Part shown: piece by piece, positions 35,376-47,519 of the stretch | Layout of the letters: each line of letters begins with the position of its first letter | Numbering within the stretch: position 1 is the stretch's first letter | NCBI GenBank assembly: GCA_035048815.1 | Contig: JAUCBN010000034.1 | Span: forward strand, 13,184,737 to 13,248,736 | DNA: 64,000 nucleotides | Reading direction: 5' to 3' | Origin: Abelmoschus esculentus | Lineage: Eukaryota; Streptophyta; Magnoliopsida; Malvales; Malvaceae | Program-made: the position numbers and the translations under genes | The notes under the pieces: model-generated | The model's database searches: none | What the model was told of the DNA's origin: nothing | What the model saw: the letters and a program-made list of their open reading frames with translations, nothing else

Positions 35376-35936
35376 ATGGAAAATTACAACAGACGCTTGC
35401 CTTTGAGTCGTGAAAAGGAGTATGAGATCATGGTCTCCACCCTCGTGCATGTAATCAACGGTACTGAACCTGCGACTGCCACCACCTCTGTGTTTGAATC
35501 TGATTCAAGCAATGGCATTTATAATTCTAACGGTTGTGATGAGGATGGTAATCTCCAGCCAACCCTCCAACAAAGTATACCAATGCCACCAAAGAGGAAG
35601 CGTTACAGGGGAGCACGACAGAGACCATGGGGGAAAAGGGCGGCGGAGATTCGAAACCCGAAACTAAGGGTTCGGGTTTGGCTGGGGACGTTCGACACGG
35701 CGGAAGATGCTGCCAGAGCTTATGACAGGGCGGCTATTGAATTCCATGGAGATAAAGCAAAGATCAATTTCCCGTTATCAGATTACGTGCAAGAAGAAGA
35801 AGAAGAAAGTAAGGAGCGTAAAGAGGAAGAGAAGAGCAATGGAGAAAAAGGAGAGAGTAGTAAAGGAACTGAGGAGGAAGCAGTGGAAATATTCTCAGAG
35901 GAGGAGCTTAGGGAACTGATGTTGATGATGGATTGA
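35376..35936 (+). CDS. AP2/ERF transcription factor (probably ERF group X)
   Basis: This single-exon gene encodes 186 residues, from an ATG at 35376 to TGA at 35934-35936. A short N-terminal motif SREKEYEIMVSTLVHVING resembles the conserved N-terminal motif of group X ERFs (ERF108-115). A basic patch PPKRKR precedes the single AP2 domain (about residues 77-134: YRGARQRPWGKRAAEIRNP, VWLGTFDTAEDAARAYDRAA, GDKAKINFP). The C-terminal third is very rich in glutamate and lysine and ends with an acidic hydrophobic EEELRELMLMMD, a plausible activation motif. Unusual residues in the DNA-binding sheet are Ala80 (usually Val), Arg88 (usually Trp or Phe) and Asn94 (usually Asp). Group X members act in wounding, redox and abscisic-acid responses. 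The exact orthologue is not fixed. Confidence 0.9.
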   Translation: MENYNRRLPLSREKEYEIMVSTLVHVINGTEPATATTSVFESDSSNGIYNSNGCDEDGNLQPTLQQSIPMPPKRKRYRGARQRPWGKRAAEIRNPKLRVRVWLGTFDTAEDAARAYDRAAIEFHGDKAKINFPLSDYVQEEEEESKERKEEEKSNGEKGESSKGTEEEAVEIFSEEELRELMLMMD

Positions 35937-38900
35937 ATGGTTAGTTTTTTTTAATACAGTAGAAACTTTTGCAGTTTATGAGTAGTAGAGTGAACGGCGG
36001 CGGCGGCGACAGCTAAATAGAAAGTCCACGTACAGATTTTTTTTTAAAAATAATTTAATTATAAAATAAATATTTAAATTATAATTTTTATTGGCTATAG
36101 TAAAAATCTTTATTTACTTTATAAATAATAAAAAAATAAAAATTTAGTAATTTATTTCAGTTAAAAGAATACGTTTAATATATATTATAAAAAATAACAT
36201 CTATTTTATGGTTAAATTTATAAATAAAAAAAATCAAAAAAAATAATGATACACCATTAGATGTTAAAAATAATAAAAAAAATAAAAATACGAGGACAGA
36301 TTGTAACTCTATAAGAGAGATTATTTTTCTTCTAGTCCACCGTAGAGAGTTTATGCACATGTTATTAGTGATCATAGTTTATCATGTTTTTATCACGGTA
36401 TGTGTATTGTTTGCGCAGATTATTGTATTTGGTTTTATCTGTCTTATGTATTTATATCAGTAGTATTCTTTTTTTCATTTAGGATTAAGAGAATTTTTAA
36501 CGAGACTTCTGATAGTATTCTTTTAACAAAATTATTATATTTTATTGTGTGTTTATATCTTCACGATACGTTTTTATCTAATGGTGCATCTCTATGATTA
36601 TTTTTGTTGGTATTTGTTGTTAGTACGATAATTCTTATAAAAATTATTTTTAATTCGTATTTATCAGTACTCACAAATAGCTTAATCTTCTTTTAAGTTA
36701 ATTTTTTTTTTTATTTTTGAAAATTCTTAACTGTTATTTTGGGTACATATTCTTTAACTGGTTTTACCTATAATAAATCCGAGAAATATTTTTAACGTAA
36801 AAATATCAAAATTATTACGGACGTCTGAGTTGTGGGTGGCCTACGAAGATTTAGATTTTGTCATAACATGGTTGACTTTTGGTACTGTTTAGTGTAATGA
36901 TTGCTCCATGAGAATAGGAATCTGCACAATTTACTAAATAGTTAATCGTAAGTGTTTAAGTTATATAATTGTATATCTGATAGTTTAATTAATTTAAATC
37001 TTTAAAATGTTAATAATTTTGATTAACTAATTATTATAATTAAAATTTTTGTTAAAATGATAATCATTGTTAAATTATTTCTATATATTTATTTTATCAA
37101 ATATTTTGTTACATTTTATCATGTTTAAAGTTTTGATACAAATTTAAATAGACTTAAATATTGTATCATGTTGTTTTGTTCAGAATTATTAATGACTGAT
37201 TTATGTTCCCAAAAACTTTTGTAACGATTTATTTTTATTTTTTATTGATTTCAATCTGATTTGTTGTAAGTATTCATTATTGTGCGTTTATTTATGATAA
37301 TTTTTTATATATATATATGACGGCTGAATTGTTTTTTTTTAATATGATAATTGTTAGATAATTTTTAAATTTATAATATTTATTATAATAAAATTCAAAT
37401 CGATGGGAAAAGTGTTTTAATTTTATTTTTTAAAATTAAAAATATTAAAGATGGTGAAAATATAGTTTGAATTTAGTATAAAATATTGTTTAAAATCAAC
37501 ATTTATATCTTCTGACTTTAATTTTTTATTCTTAAAATTAAATTCATTATTAAAAGTCGACATAAAATATTTTTCAATTACTTTTATCATAGAAATAATA
37601 ATATTTAAAAAAATAATCAAGCAAATATCATATCTTAGGAGAGAAAATTTAAAAGCTATATTGCTGTAATTTTCCCGTTTAATTATACTCATTTTAAAAA
37701 TATATTAATAACTGCACAAGTCATGTTACATCAGTACGGTTGTTGTTTTTAAAAGTCGAGTTTAAATATCAGTATTTCTAACACAGTAATTAAAAAAGTT
37801 AATATTTAATGGTTGAGAATATATTCATATATTACCTATAACCATTATAGTTAATTAAAAAATAATAAATCTATTAAAAAAATTCATGATAAATTACAGA
37901 TTAATTTATAATTTAATCATTGGTTAATCGGCATCATAATAATTAATCATTTATGATTAACTGTTTTTAATAATTAATAAAATTAAATAATAATTAATCG
38001 ATTGTTTCAATTAAAATCGATTACAAACACCCTGCATGAGAATGTACGTCACCGACTAATGATTCATTTAAGTTGATTCACCCTATTATAATGTAATTAA
38101 TATCTTAAATAATATAGATTTTTTTACATAAATAAATATATTATATTCACTTTTATCATAGTATATAATAAAAAATTAAGTTAATTTTTAGTAATTAAAA
38201 TAATTTTATAAATTATTAAAAAATATAATTTTAGAGTTAGAAATTCGTTTTAAGATTATAATTTTTTTTTGGTTAAACGAGTATTAGTTAATTTCATAAT
38301 TTTTAATTTTAACGTATTTACTATCAAGCCAAATTTAAATAAACTTTGGTAAATTATATTAGTTTCATTTTCATAAACTTAAAATCCGAAATCTTGTATA
38401 AAAAATTTGAGGTCTAAACTTGAATTTTTTTTATCAATAACAAATATTTTTATTGAGTATAAAAATAATGTAACAATGCTAATCCAATACCTTTATTTAA
38501 ATACTTTATCGAATATTTTGATAGTAATAATCTTTATTTAAATATTAAAATGTTTTTTAAATATAAAATTATTTAAATATTAAACTAATATAAAATGAAA
38601 TTATTTAATAAATTTACATCATTTAAATATGTTACAAATGATCTAAATTAAAAAATTTATTATTTTAATGATAATTTTATCGAACACAATTTAGATTTTA
38701 AGATTAAGAAATTGAAAGGCGTTAGGTTTGAGCGAGGATTTGAAGGTTGCAATGGAATTTTCTAGTAGAGAAAAAGATGCATGTAAAAATCGGCACTTTT
38801 ACAATTAAACTTAAGGAGTTTTTTAAGGTCGACTACCCTGCTATTAATTAAATTATGTTTTTTTAAAGAATCACTCAATAATTTTATTTTTTCATTTTAT

Positions 38901-39679
38901 CCCTTAAAAATAACAAATCCCTCCGTTTCAAAAATACTCACTCAATCGGGGTGGATCTGGGCTTAAGCCTACGTAAATTATAGCTTAAAAAATGTCATTA
39001 GTCTAAGTGGGATAACATTTTTTTCTGCATGTACACGAAATTTTAAAAAATCTAAACATCTCAGAGATTTTTGAATATTTTTCTCTTAATTCTTTTATTT
39101 TAAAATGTTTCATCTTAGTCTTAAGAAAAACAAACTAAAATCACCCACAACCGCCGCGGCCGCGCTCTCATCCCATACCAAACGACGACTTTCACTAGAA
39201 TCAGCACCGCTGAATCCGATTCTCTTCATCCTCGACATTATATATTTTACATCAATTCTCTGATTAAAGTCTAATTTAGTAATTTACATTATTACATAGT
39301 TTTTTAAAAAATATTTATGCCTAATTAAGCCGGAAAAAAGGGGAAGATTTTATTTTTACAAATTGTTAAAGATAGATTCCACGTTGACGTCAGTGACGTG
39401 GCAATTAAACTTGACGGGATAACACTAGGCTTAACCATAAAATTTACCTGACACGTGGCACCTATATAATCCGCAAACTCCATCCCCACTTTTTTTCCCT
39501 CTCTTAACCTCTTAACGCCGCCTCTCTTTCTCTTGGGGGAATTTTTGCTTTCCCCTTCCCAAACACGAAAATTAGAAAGAAAATAAAAATAAAGAAAGAA
39601 AAACAGATCAGGAATTTACATTTTACACGTTCCATCGTTTTCTGCTGCTTTTCTTTCTGGGGAAAGTTTAACCAAACCC
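35937..39679. other. Long AT-rich intergenic spacer
   Basis: After a short GC-rich trinucleotide run (gcggcggcggcgac, about 35996-36010) in the ERF 3' region, about 3 kb of extremely AT-rich DNA follows. I see no gene, RNA or complete element. From about 39350 the DNA becomes the promoter of the CTLH gene, with acgtgg and gacgtcagtgacgtgg motifs (39381-39403) that resemble bZIP-binding ACGT boxes. Confidence 0.5.
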
Positions 39680-42600
39680 ATGGCCTCTTGGCCTGTTAAC
39701 TGGGAAGCACTCGACGCTCTCATCATCGACTTCGCAAAATCAGAGAATTTGATCGACGACTCTTCGCCGCCTTCTTCCCCTCTATCTTCTTCTTATCATT
39801 CGAGGTTAATCATTCGCCAGATCAGACGGTCGTTAGAGGTCGGGAACATTGATGCTGCCATTGATCTCCTCAGAGTACACGCTCCTTCTGTCCTAGAAGA
39901 TCAGCGCCTCCTTTTTCGGTTACAGAAACTGGTTAATCTCATAGTCTTATCTCTTTTCTTAAGTTGATAAAAGTGCGCTTTGGTGGAATTAGTTCTTTTG
40001 TTTTTGGAGTTTGAGTTTTTTTATCGTTGATTGCATTTCCATTTTTCCTTTTGAAGAAATTTATTGAGCTGTTGAGGAAAGGGACAAGGGACGATCGTGC
40101 CTTCGCAATTGATTACTCAAGGAAGTCTCTTGCTCCTTGTGCTCTAAATGCCTATCCGGTAACTTCTTCCTCTTTTAGTAAATGTATTCTTCATTCTGAT
40201 AATTACTGTTTGATTTGGAATTTAATGACTACTATTTTGACACCGGTGATGCTAATTTTTGAATTGCATTCGTTTTTGTTATCATTCATTTAGTCGTCAT
40301 TTTATTTGAACTGATTGTAAGGAAATAGTTGAATATGGAGCTTGTAATACAATTTCTAGAAAAAGGATTGTTGATTTTAGAGAAATTATGGAGAGATAGG
40401 AGTAATGAGTTATCATATGCTTTCTCATTTCCGTCTTTGCTAAGTGCTTAATCTGGTTTGAAAGATTGTGATGTATAATTGATGGGGAAATTATTGGTAA
40501 AGAGGCTTAGTGATCACTGTGCTGTTATTATGTGTTGAGAAGTCTTTTCTTAAGTGACATCTTCTAAAGAAGCCTTTCTTCTAGTAGCTGTCCTAAATTG
40601 TCTTCCTGTCACCTAATACTTGATTGAGATTTGGTAGCTTAATTCGCCCAAACATTCAGCAATGGACTGGAAGATGAATAAACTTCCAAGATAAGCAATC
40701 ATGTTATTGACAATAGGGAATGTGCAGTATATTCATAAACATTACTATATAGCGTTTAGACTTGGATGTTGTGTCATGCAACCCATAAAATGTTGAATTT
40801 TACTATCTGGTGGGAAAAGGAGATCCGAATCTGGTCCTTCTGTTACAACTAGACATTTCTAACTTCTTTTTTGGTGGTTTTGGCAATTTAACTGCTGCTT
40901 TGTAGGATCCTTTTTAAGAATAGAATTAATGCTTTTAAAAGATACCTGGAAAACAATCAATTTAGTTCAGATAGATTCTGTCCATGGTGTTGCTGATAGA
41001 TTTGTGCATCCATATAGGAAGCATATGAGGAATTCAAGCACTTGCTTCTTGCCTTTATATATGACAAAGATGATCAAACTTCCCCTGTGGCAAATGAGGT
41101 GAGTTGTTGTTTGGCCTTATAAACAACTTTTTTTTTTTATGATTGCTGAAGAATAGGAATCTTGTAATCTTTTGTGTACAGTGGGCTGAGAAGAGGAGGC
41201 ATGAGATTGCTGGATTAGTGTCTTCTGTTTTAAGAGCTTATTTTCATGCTTATAATCCCATCTTTTCAATGACATTGAGTTATCTGATGAGGTATTACTA
41301 CAACTTCTGATAGATATAATTTTATTGATCTCTCTTTCAACATTTGTAGTCACTTGTATTGGTTCTGATAAATCTGCTATGATTTCCCTTCTATTTTAGC
41401 ATACATAAAGGATTTTGCTTTAGACAAGGAATTGTATCACCCATTTCAAATCTTACTGAGAGATTGCTCCTCGAGGAATGTGACTTCCCTGCAATACCTC
41501 CAGAGAGTTTGTATGAAGCACAAGTGTTTGATGAGGTGTTTTTTTTTTCTGTCTAGTGTATTTTTAGATGTTTCTTGAGGAGAATAATTCATATATTAGT
41601 CTGGCTTGATGCATGATTTTCAGTGCTATGTATTTGTTTGTTAGGTTATATGGATTCCCCTTATAGTTGCATGTTGGTTTTAAAATTCAGGTGGATATAC
41701 AAGCTCTTGCACATGCTGTTGAGCTTACAAGACAAGGGGCTATTGATAGCTTGAGATTTGCCAAGGGTGATCTGTTTGAGGCATTTCAGGTTGTTGAAAC
41801 TTTTACCAGTCTATACCTTCCTCCCCTCAATACCTTACTTTTGGAAACTCAGGTTTCTTTGTTATCTCTACTGAATCAACAACAGTGATACTATTTCCCT
41901 TAACTTGGAGATGAATGTTGACAGAGTACTAAGTTTTTTCTTCGGATAAAAGTTTGAAAATGACTTTCTGCAATTGTCTAGTTAATGTTGACAGAGTACT
42001 AAACTTTTTTGTCGATAAAAGTTTTAAAATGACTTCCAGTAATTCTCTAATTATATATCTTCAGATTTACAAAGGACTTGAGATGTGCACTTAATATTTC
42101 AAAATCTTAATATCTTCCCCATGTATCACTTAATCTTTCTGGGTCTAAGCCTAGAGTCTGTAATTGGCTTTTTTGGGTTACCAGTTGATAAGTTATGACT
42201 TTGCACAGAATGAAATATGTCGAATGAGATTGGATGATGCAATGTTCGATGAACTTGTTCGTGAGTACTGTGTTTACAGGGGAATTGTGGAATCTGGTAT
42301 TTTCATTCCCTTCAGTAAAACTTTTAACATCAATTTCTTTTCGCTAGATCTGTCTTCACCGGAGTGCTGATCAACTTGCCCTTTCTCAGGAATGAAAGCA
42401 CTTTCTGAACCTCTGAAAGGTAATCCACCAGAGTCTGGGTGTTGTTCTTCACCAGAATCTTCCATTGATGTGGATCATAGAGGTGCTAAGCGTTCAAGTA
42501 GTGAAACTTCTGCTACTACTGATCTGAGCAGCTTGCAAGGAACTGAGCCCACCATCAACCTCGACGATTGTAGCCCCAGTGGGTCACATCATTCCGAAAA

Positions 42601-44489
42601 TTCAAGTCTCTTGAGAAACAGAAACCATGGAGCTGGTGAAAGAAGTAAACGCAAGCGTTGGAGGGGAAGATGTGATGAACTGGATTTTATTTCCGATAAT
42701 CATTTTAATCGATGCAGAAAACAAGAGGTGTGCACTGCATTACAAGTTGCCAGTACAACTATATCGAAGGTATAACAGTTACATTTCGCATTTTTTGTGT
42801 GTTTTAAGACAACAAATTGATAATAGCATAATTTTTAATACACAGGGAGGGGAAGATAGCAATGTGGAAGACAAATATGAAATTGTTCTTCGGATGAAGG
42901 AGCTAGCTAGCACAGGAATGGCTGCTGAGGTCGTGGAGGAAATTAATGCATTGGATCCAAACTTCTTTGAGGAAAATCCTGTTTTGTTGTTCCAACTCAA
43001 ACAGGTTAGTTGAGTTTGTTCTGGCTGTGGCTTCATTATTAAAAATCCAGGTAAATTTGTCTAAATTGCCAATAAGATGCAAAGGAAGTTGGCTTGACCA
43101 TTCTGTTTGTTTTAGGTTGAATTTCTGAAACTGGCTGGATTGGGAGATCATTCTAGTGCTCTAAGGGTTGCATGCTCCCATTTAGGCCCCTTAGCCGCTC
43201 GTGACCCCAATTTGCTGAAGCCCTTGAAGGAGACTTTAGTATCACTGCTTCGGCCAAGTGAAGATATACTTGTGACAGGCTTGCCTTTACATGCTCTTGC
43301 AACTTCACTCCAAGTACATTAAAATTTGTAACTCTTTCAATTTATATACAGATATTTCCTTGTTCTGTAATTTTGCAGCTTATGTATACGATTTTCTATC
43401 TTGGTTAGGTTGCTTTTGGGAAGAGGCTTGGCATCGAGGAGCCTCAGCTAATGAGGATTATGAGAGCAACACTTCACACACACTCAGAATGGTTCAAACT
43501 TCAGATGTGTAAAGATCGGTTTGAGAGTCTTTTGAGAATTGATTCTTTGAAGGAAAATAACACTCCTGTGTTAACTTCCTTGACTGCTTCAAAGTCAAAG
43601 GCTGAAAGTTGCACCCTTGGGTCCTCACAAGCTACTATCTCTTCAGCCACCCGTGTATCAGACGATGGCGGCAGTCCCAATCAAGCATCATCAAGAGATG
43701 TTATTTGTGATGAGAATGCAATACTTAAAGTAATGGTAAGTTGAACTAATATCCCTTTATGCTTGACCAGCAATATAACATTTGTTTATATTACCATGTA
43801 ATTATTAGTATTTTTAGTTTGTTTGAAATTTAATATGCGTTTTTAGGTTAATAAAGCATTTGGTTAACTTATTAAAAATCATAGGTTAAGTATGCTCCAA
43901 GTCCCTGTACTGATCGACTCTTGTTACATTTGAATCTAATCCTTCTTCTTAAAATTTTAGGAAATTGGTCCCTCTACTTTTCAGGTTTAAAAATTCTTGT
44001 CCAATTGTTAACCCTGTTAAAATTCTTTTGATAAATTCGTTGATGCAAGTTTTTGAAGTAAAGAAAAAAATAGTAATTCTATAGCCGTATAACAAAAAAT
44101 AGCATTGTAATGGACTTAATGTTGAAAACTGAATTGTATAGGGATTAAATTCTTGAAAAATAGTAATAGGACTAAATTTCTAGTATAAGAAGGGTACATG
44201 GAGATGGAGCATATTTTAACCAAAGTTATGAAGCATTTGTTTTTATGGATTATTATGTTACAGACTCAGTCCCTAATGTCCTGTTGTTGTCCAAGCTAGT
44301 TGCAGAATTAGCCCCTCTAATTCACGTTCGTTTACAGTTATACTTAGACAATAAGCATAATGTTGTGATATAATTGTAAGTTTATGTTGTACGCAGGAAT
44401 TCCTGGCATTACCCAGGGCTGATGCAATCCATCTGCTTGCACAATACAATGGAAATGCTGAGACAGTAATCCAGCAAATATTTGCTTAG
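39680..44489 (+). CDS. CTLH/CRA (RanBPM-like) domain protein
   Basis: Twelve exons keep frame throughout and give 674 residues: 39680-39931, 40057-40158, 41018-41098, 41182-41291, 41400-41535, 41691-41789, 42209-42296, 42390-42769, 42846-43004, 43116-43313, 43409-43735 and 44397-44489. The N-terminus begins MASWPVNWEALDALIIDFA. A helical CTLH-type region with DAAIDLLRVHAP follows, then KFIELLRKGTRDDRAFAIDYSRKSLAP, and the conserved WAEKRRHEIAGLVSSVLRAY and SIHKGFCFRQGI segments. A serine-rich linker (exon 8) separates it from a second helical, CRA-like part. The last exon encodes a UBA-like end, LPRADAIHLLAQYNGNAETV. Relatives are scaffold subunits of CTLH/GID-type ubiquitin ligases or RanBPM-like proteins. 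I recall an uncharacterised Arabidopsis CTLH protein of this design. The role here is inferred. Confidence 0.9.
43884..44221. mobile_element. MITE in the last intron of the CTLH gene
   Basis: The left end GGTTAAGTATGCTCCAAGTC matches the reverse complement of the right end (GGTTAAAATATGCTCCATCTCC). Internal text such as ccctgtac, aattggtccctctac and ggactaaatttc is typical of a widespread class of plant non-autonomous elements. It lies wholly inside the 661-bp intron 11 and does not touch splice sites. The target duplication was not identified. Confidence 0.7.
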
Positions 44490-45632
44490 ATATTTACATG
44501 CAAATGTAAAAACACACACGCTTGTTAGAGAGGTAAGAATGATGATTTTATTTGTTTATTATTATTTTTATCGAAAAAAAAAACTTTTATTCAATTTCTA
44601 TTGGTTGTAGATATTAATATTATAACAAAAATAAACATCAGAAGATAACTCTCAATTCACGGGTTGGCACTTCATTACAGTAAAAAAAAAGGTGTTCATG
44701 CTTTGTTTATTTTTTATATGCATAATCGGAAGAGACCGTTGCATCTTGCATAGGCATATTGGAGGAGCTTTCTTTAAACGGTCACTTGTCATTATTTTTA
44801 TTTTGATTATTTAAAAACTATATCACTTAGGTTATTAATTTATCGTAAGACAATTTTTCAAATGTTTAACTTTCATTCTATTAATGATGAGACATTAACA
44901 AAAAGTGTTAATTCTAATTTATCCTGTGAACCTTACACTAAATATAAATTTTATATTTTTACTATTCTTTAACTATAATGCTAACATATTTAGAAAAAAA
45001 ATGTTGAAATTATGTATGGGATTTTATAAAATTAAAAAATGCATAATTTTTAAAAATATCTATACAATTTTAAAATACAAAATTTCAATAATTCAAAACC
45101 CTATATATAAACAGAAAAATTGAAATTATTATACAAGTTGTATACGTAAAATTGAAAATTGATCAATTTATATTAATATACGAGTAATAATATCATACAC
45201 TAGCGATAAAAATAAAAATTATAAGTACTTTAATTTAAAGGTTTATAAAATTAATTTTATTTTAATTTAATAGTTATGATTAAAATTTTAAACATATAAA
45301 TCTTAAATTAGATTCTTAAATATTTAAACTAAGACACTTGTAAATTTTATAAAAGTTTCATTTTGATGTAATCCCTACGCTAAAAACCAATTACCCTTCA
45401 TTTGGAAGACGGGTGAGATTGAGAGTTAATCGTATTAAAGTTATTTTTATATTATATGATATATGTTGTTGATGAGATTTCCTTTTATTGTTAATTTGCG
45501 TTTAATATTTTAATCCAACGTTAAAAAATAAGAATCCCTACCTCATAAGATATGTATGTTTTTATCATGGAAAATGACGTATTTGCATGAACTCGGAAGT
45601 TGTGTGTATTTAAGCGTTTAGTGTCTTCCAAC
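44490..45632. other. CTLH gene 3' UTR and AT-rich spacer
   Basis: The likely 3' UTR of the CTLH gene extends over the first few hundred bases. The rest is AT-rich with no supported gene. The final eight bases (CTTCCAAC, 45625-45632) are a target duplication of the adjacent hAT-like element. Confidence 0.5.
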
Positions 45633-46523
45633 TAGGGATGCCAATGAATCTTATATTTGACTCGAATTCATAGATTTAGATCTGTTTTATAGGGTTTGAA
45701 TTTTAAAATTTTAGATCCAATGGATTTGAGTTGGATCTAGATCTTTTAATTAAAATACGGATCTAGATCCAAACCTTGACCCGAACTCGTTTACCTATTT
45801 ATTAAAATATTTGATTTTAATATATATATATATAAATATATAATAATAGATTTTATATTTCATATTTTCTCTAATATAATTTTTATTTATTTATGACAAA
45901 GATACTTTTTTTTGAAAGAATACATGTTTTAGGATGTTTATGGTTTAAATAGTGATGAAGATGTGGAAATAATGAATATCATTGACATGTTATATAAGAA
46001 AGTTATTATATTATATATCTTTAATATTAATATTTAAATTTCACAAATATTATTTTTCATAAAACAAAATGTTCTATTTGGTTGGTTATTTCTTGTTTGT
46101 TTTAGGATATTTATGGTTTAAGTAGTGATGAAGAGTAACATTCTAAAAGGTAGAAGTACGGTACTCAGTTTGCGATGATGGAATATTTCATGATCTACAT
46201 TTTTTAATGTTTGTGTTATTTAAAAGATATTTGTGTAATTATTGAGTTTCTTTTTTATCGTCTTTATTCTAATACTAGTTATTTGGAATTAATCTTTTCT
46301 CCATTGGAGTTATGATATAAAATTAATTAATGACAATTTTATTACGTTTAAAAAAGTCAAACAATCATTTTTTAATAAATCCGTTTTAGACCTAGATCCA
46401 TAAGATCTATTGGATCTGGGTTTAGATCTCAATTTTTTAAACTCATAGTTCTAGGGTAGATCTAAATTCATAATATAAAAATAGATCTAGATTCAGTCCA
46501 GATCTAACCCATTATCATCCCTG
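45633..46523. mobile_element. hAT-like element, 891 bp, perfect 8-bp target duplication
   Basis: The element begins TAGGGATG and ends CATCCCTG, inverted ends differing only at the last base. It is flanked by CTTCCAAC at 45625-45632 and 46524-46531. Subterminal regions on both sides repeat gatctagat and gatccaa-type words in opposite orientation. Inside, the phrase tttatggttta followed by agtgatgaaga occurs twice (about 45938 and 46110). No intact ORF is present, so it is non-autonomous. Confidence 0.88.
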
Positions 46524-47519
46524 CTTCCAACTTACTTAAAGCCTTAAAGGGTTTACTAAGAAGTGCTGTAACAAATACTTGAGGTAATGTATAATAAGTT
46601 TTTTATATAATTAAAATGCATAAATATAACCAATTCATTCATCAATGTTTCTTTTAGACAAAGATAAGAAAAGTATGACAAAGCTACAATGGAATCATCA
46701 ACACTCAGGCAAACCAAATACAGAAAAGCTGAACAACAACTCATTACTGGTAATAATGGGGAAGTCCACGCGGGACAACATCATATGGAGGCCATTACCC
46801 GATATATATATATATATATATATATAATCACTTTAGTTTTGTTAAAATAAGATTCTCATGACATATCAACGAAACCCTATACCAATTCCAATTATTTTCC
46901 AACAGATTTGTTTTTCTTTTCTACGTTTGAAACATTCAAAGATTGAATTAGCAACAAAATATTTAATAAAAGTCAAAGCCATAAACATATTATATAAAAA
47001 TAAACAAATAAATCACGTGTTCGTAATATTTGTATCAACATTTATTTGGGACACGGCATATAAGACCGAGCGTTTTGGTTAGATTCGAGTTTCGTGCTGT
47101 CATGGGGCCTTTACCAGATTTCATCCAGGCTTCTGTCCTTTGTTCGTACAATAATTGTATATTTCCACCTACTGTCGTCCATGTAGACTGGTCTTAGTAA
47201 ACTAAAATTCAGATAAACTAGTTTAAAAACAAACAGCTGTTTCCCTGTTTCCCTTTCATGGTTTTCCCACGAGGAGAAAAGTAAAGAAGCTGAACAAGGA
47301 CTTTGCTGCCTCTTCTCCTTGGATTCTTCTTCTCTTTTATGTTCTTTGGTTTCAGATTGTCTTTAGCAGCAGAGAATCTAAAGGAAAACGAGATGGAGTT
47401 TAATTCCAATAAAATCTCTTCTTCTTGGTCTTGGTCTTTGTGATTATATACACAGAGACACACTCAAATCTCTTGCTCTTTTCTCTTCTCTACTTGCTTC
47501 AGCTTCTGCAAAAATAACA
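46524..47519. other. Spacer and 5' leader of the sulfotransferase-like gene
   Basis: Contains a TA microsatellite (about 46803-46826) and AT-rich spacer, then from about 47220 a CT-rich promoter and leader. The frames at 46645-46827, 46858-47082 and 47218-47463 (minus) show no family resemblance. Confidence 0.5.
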
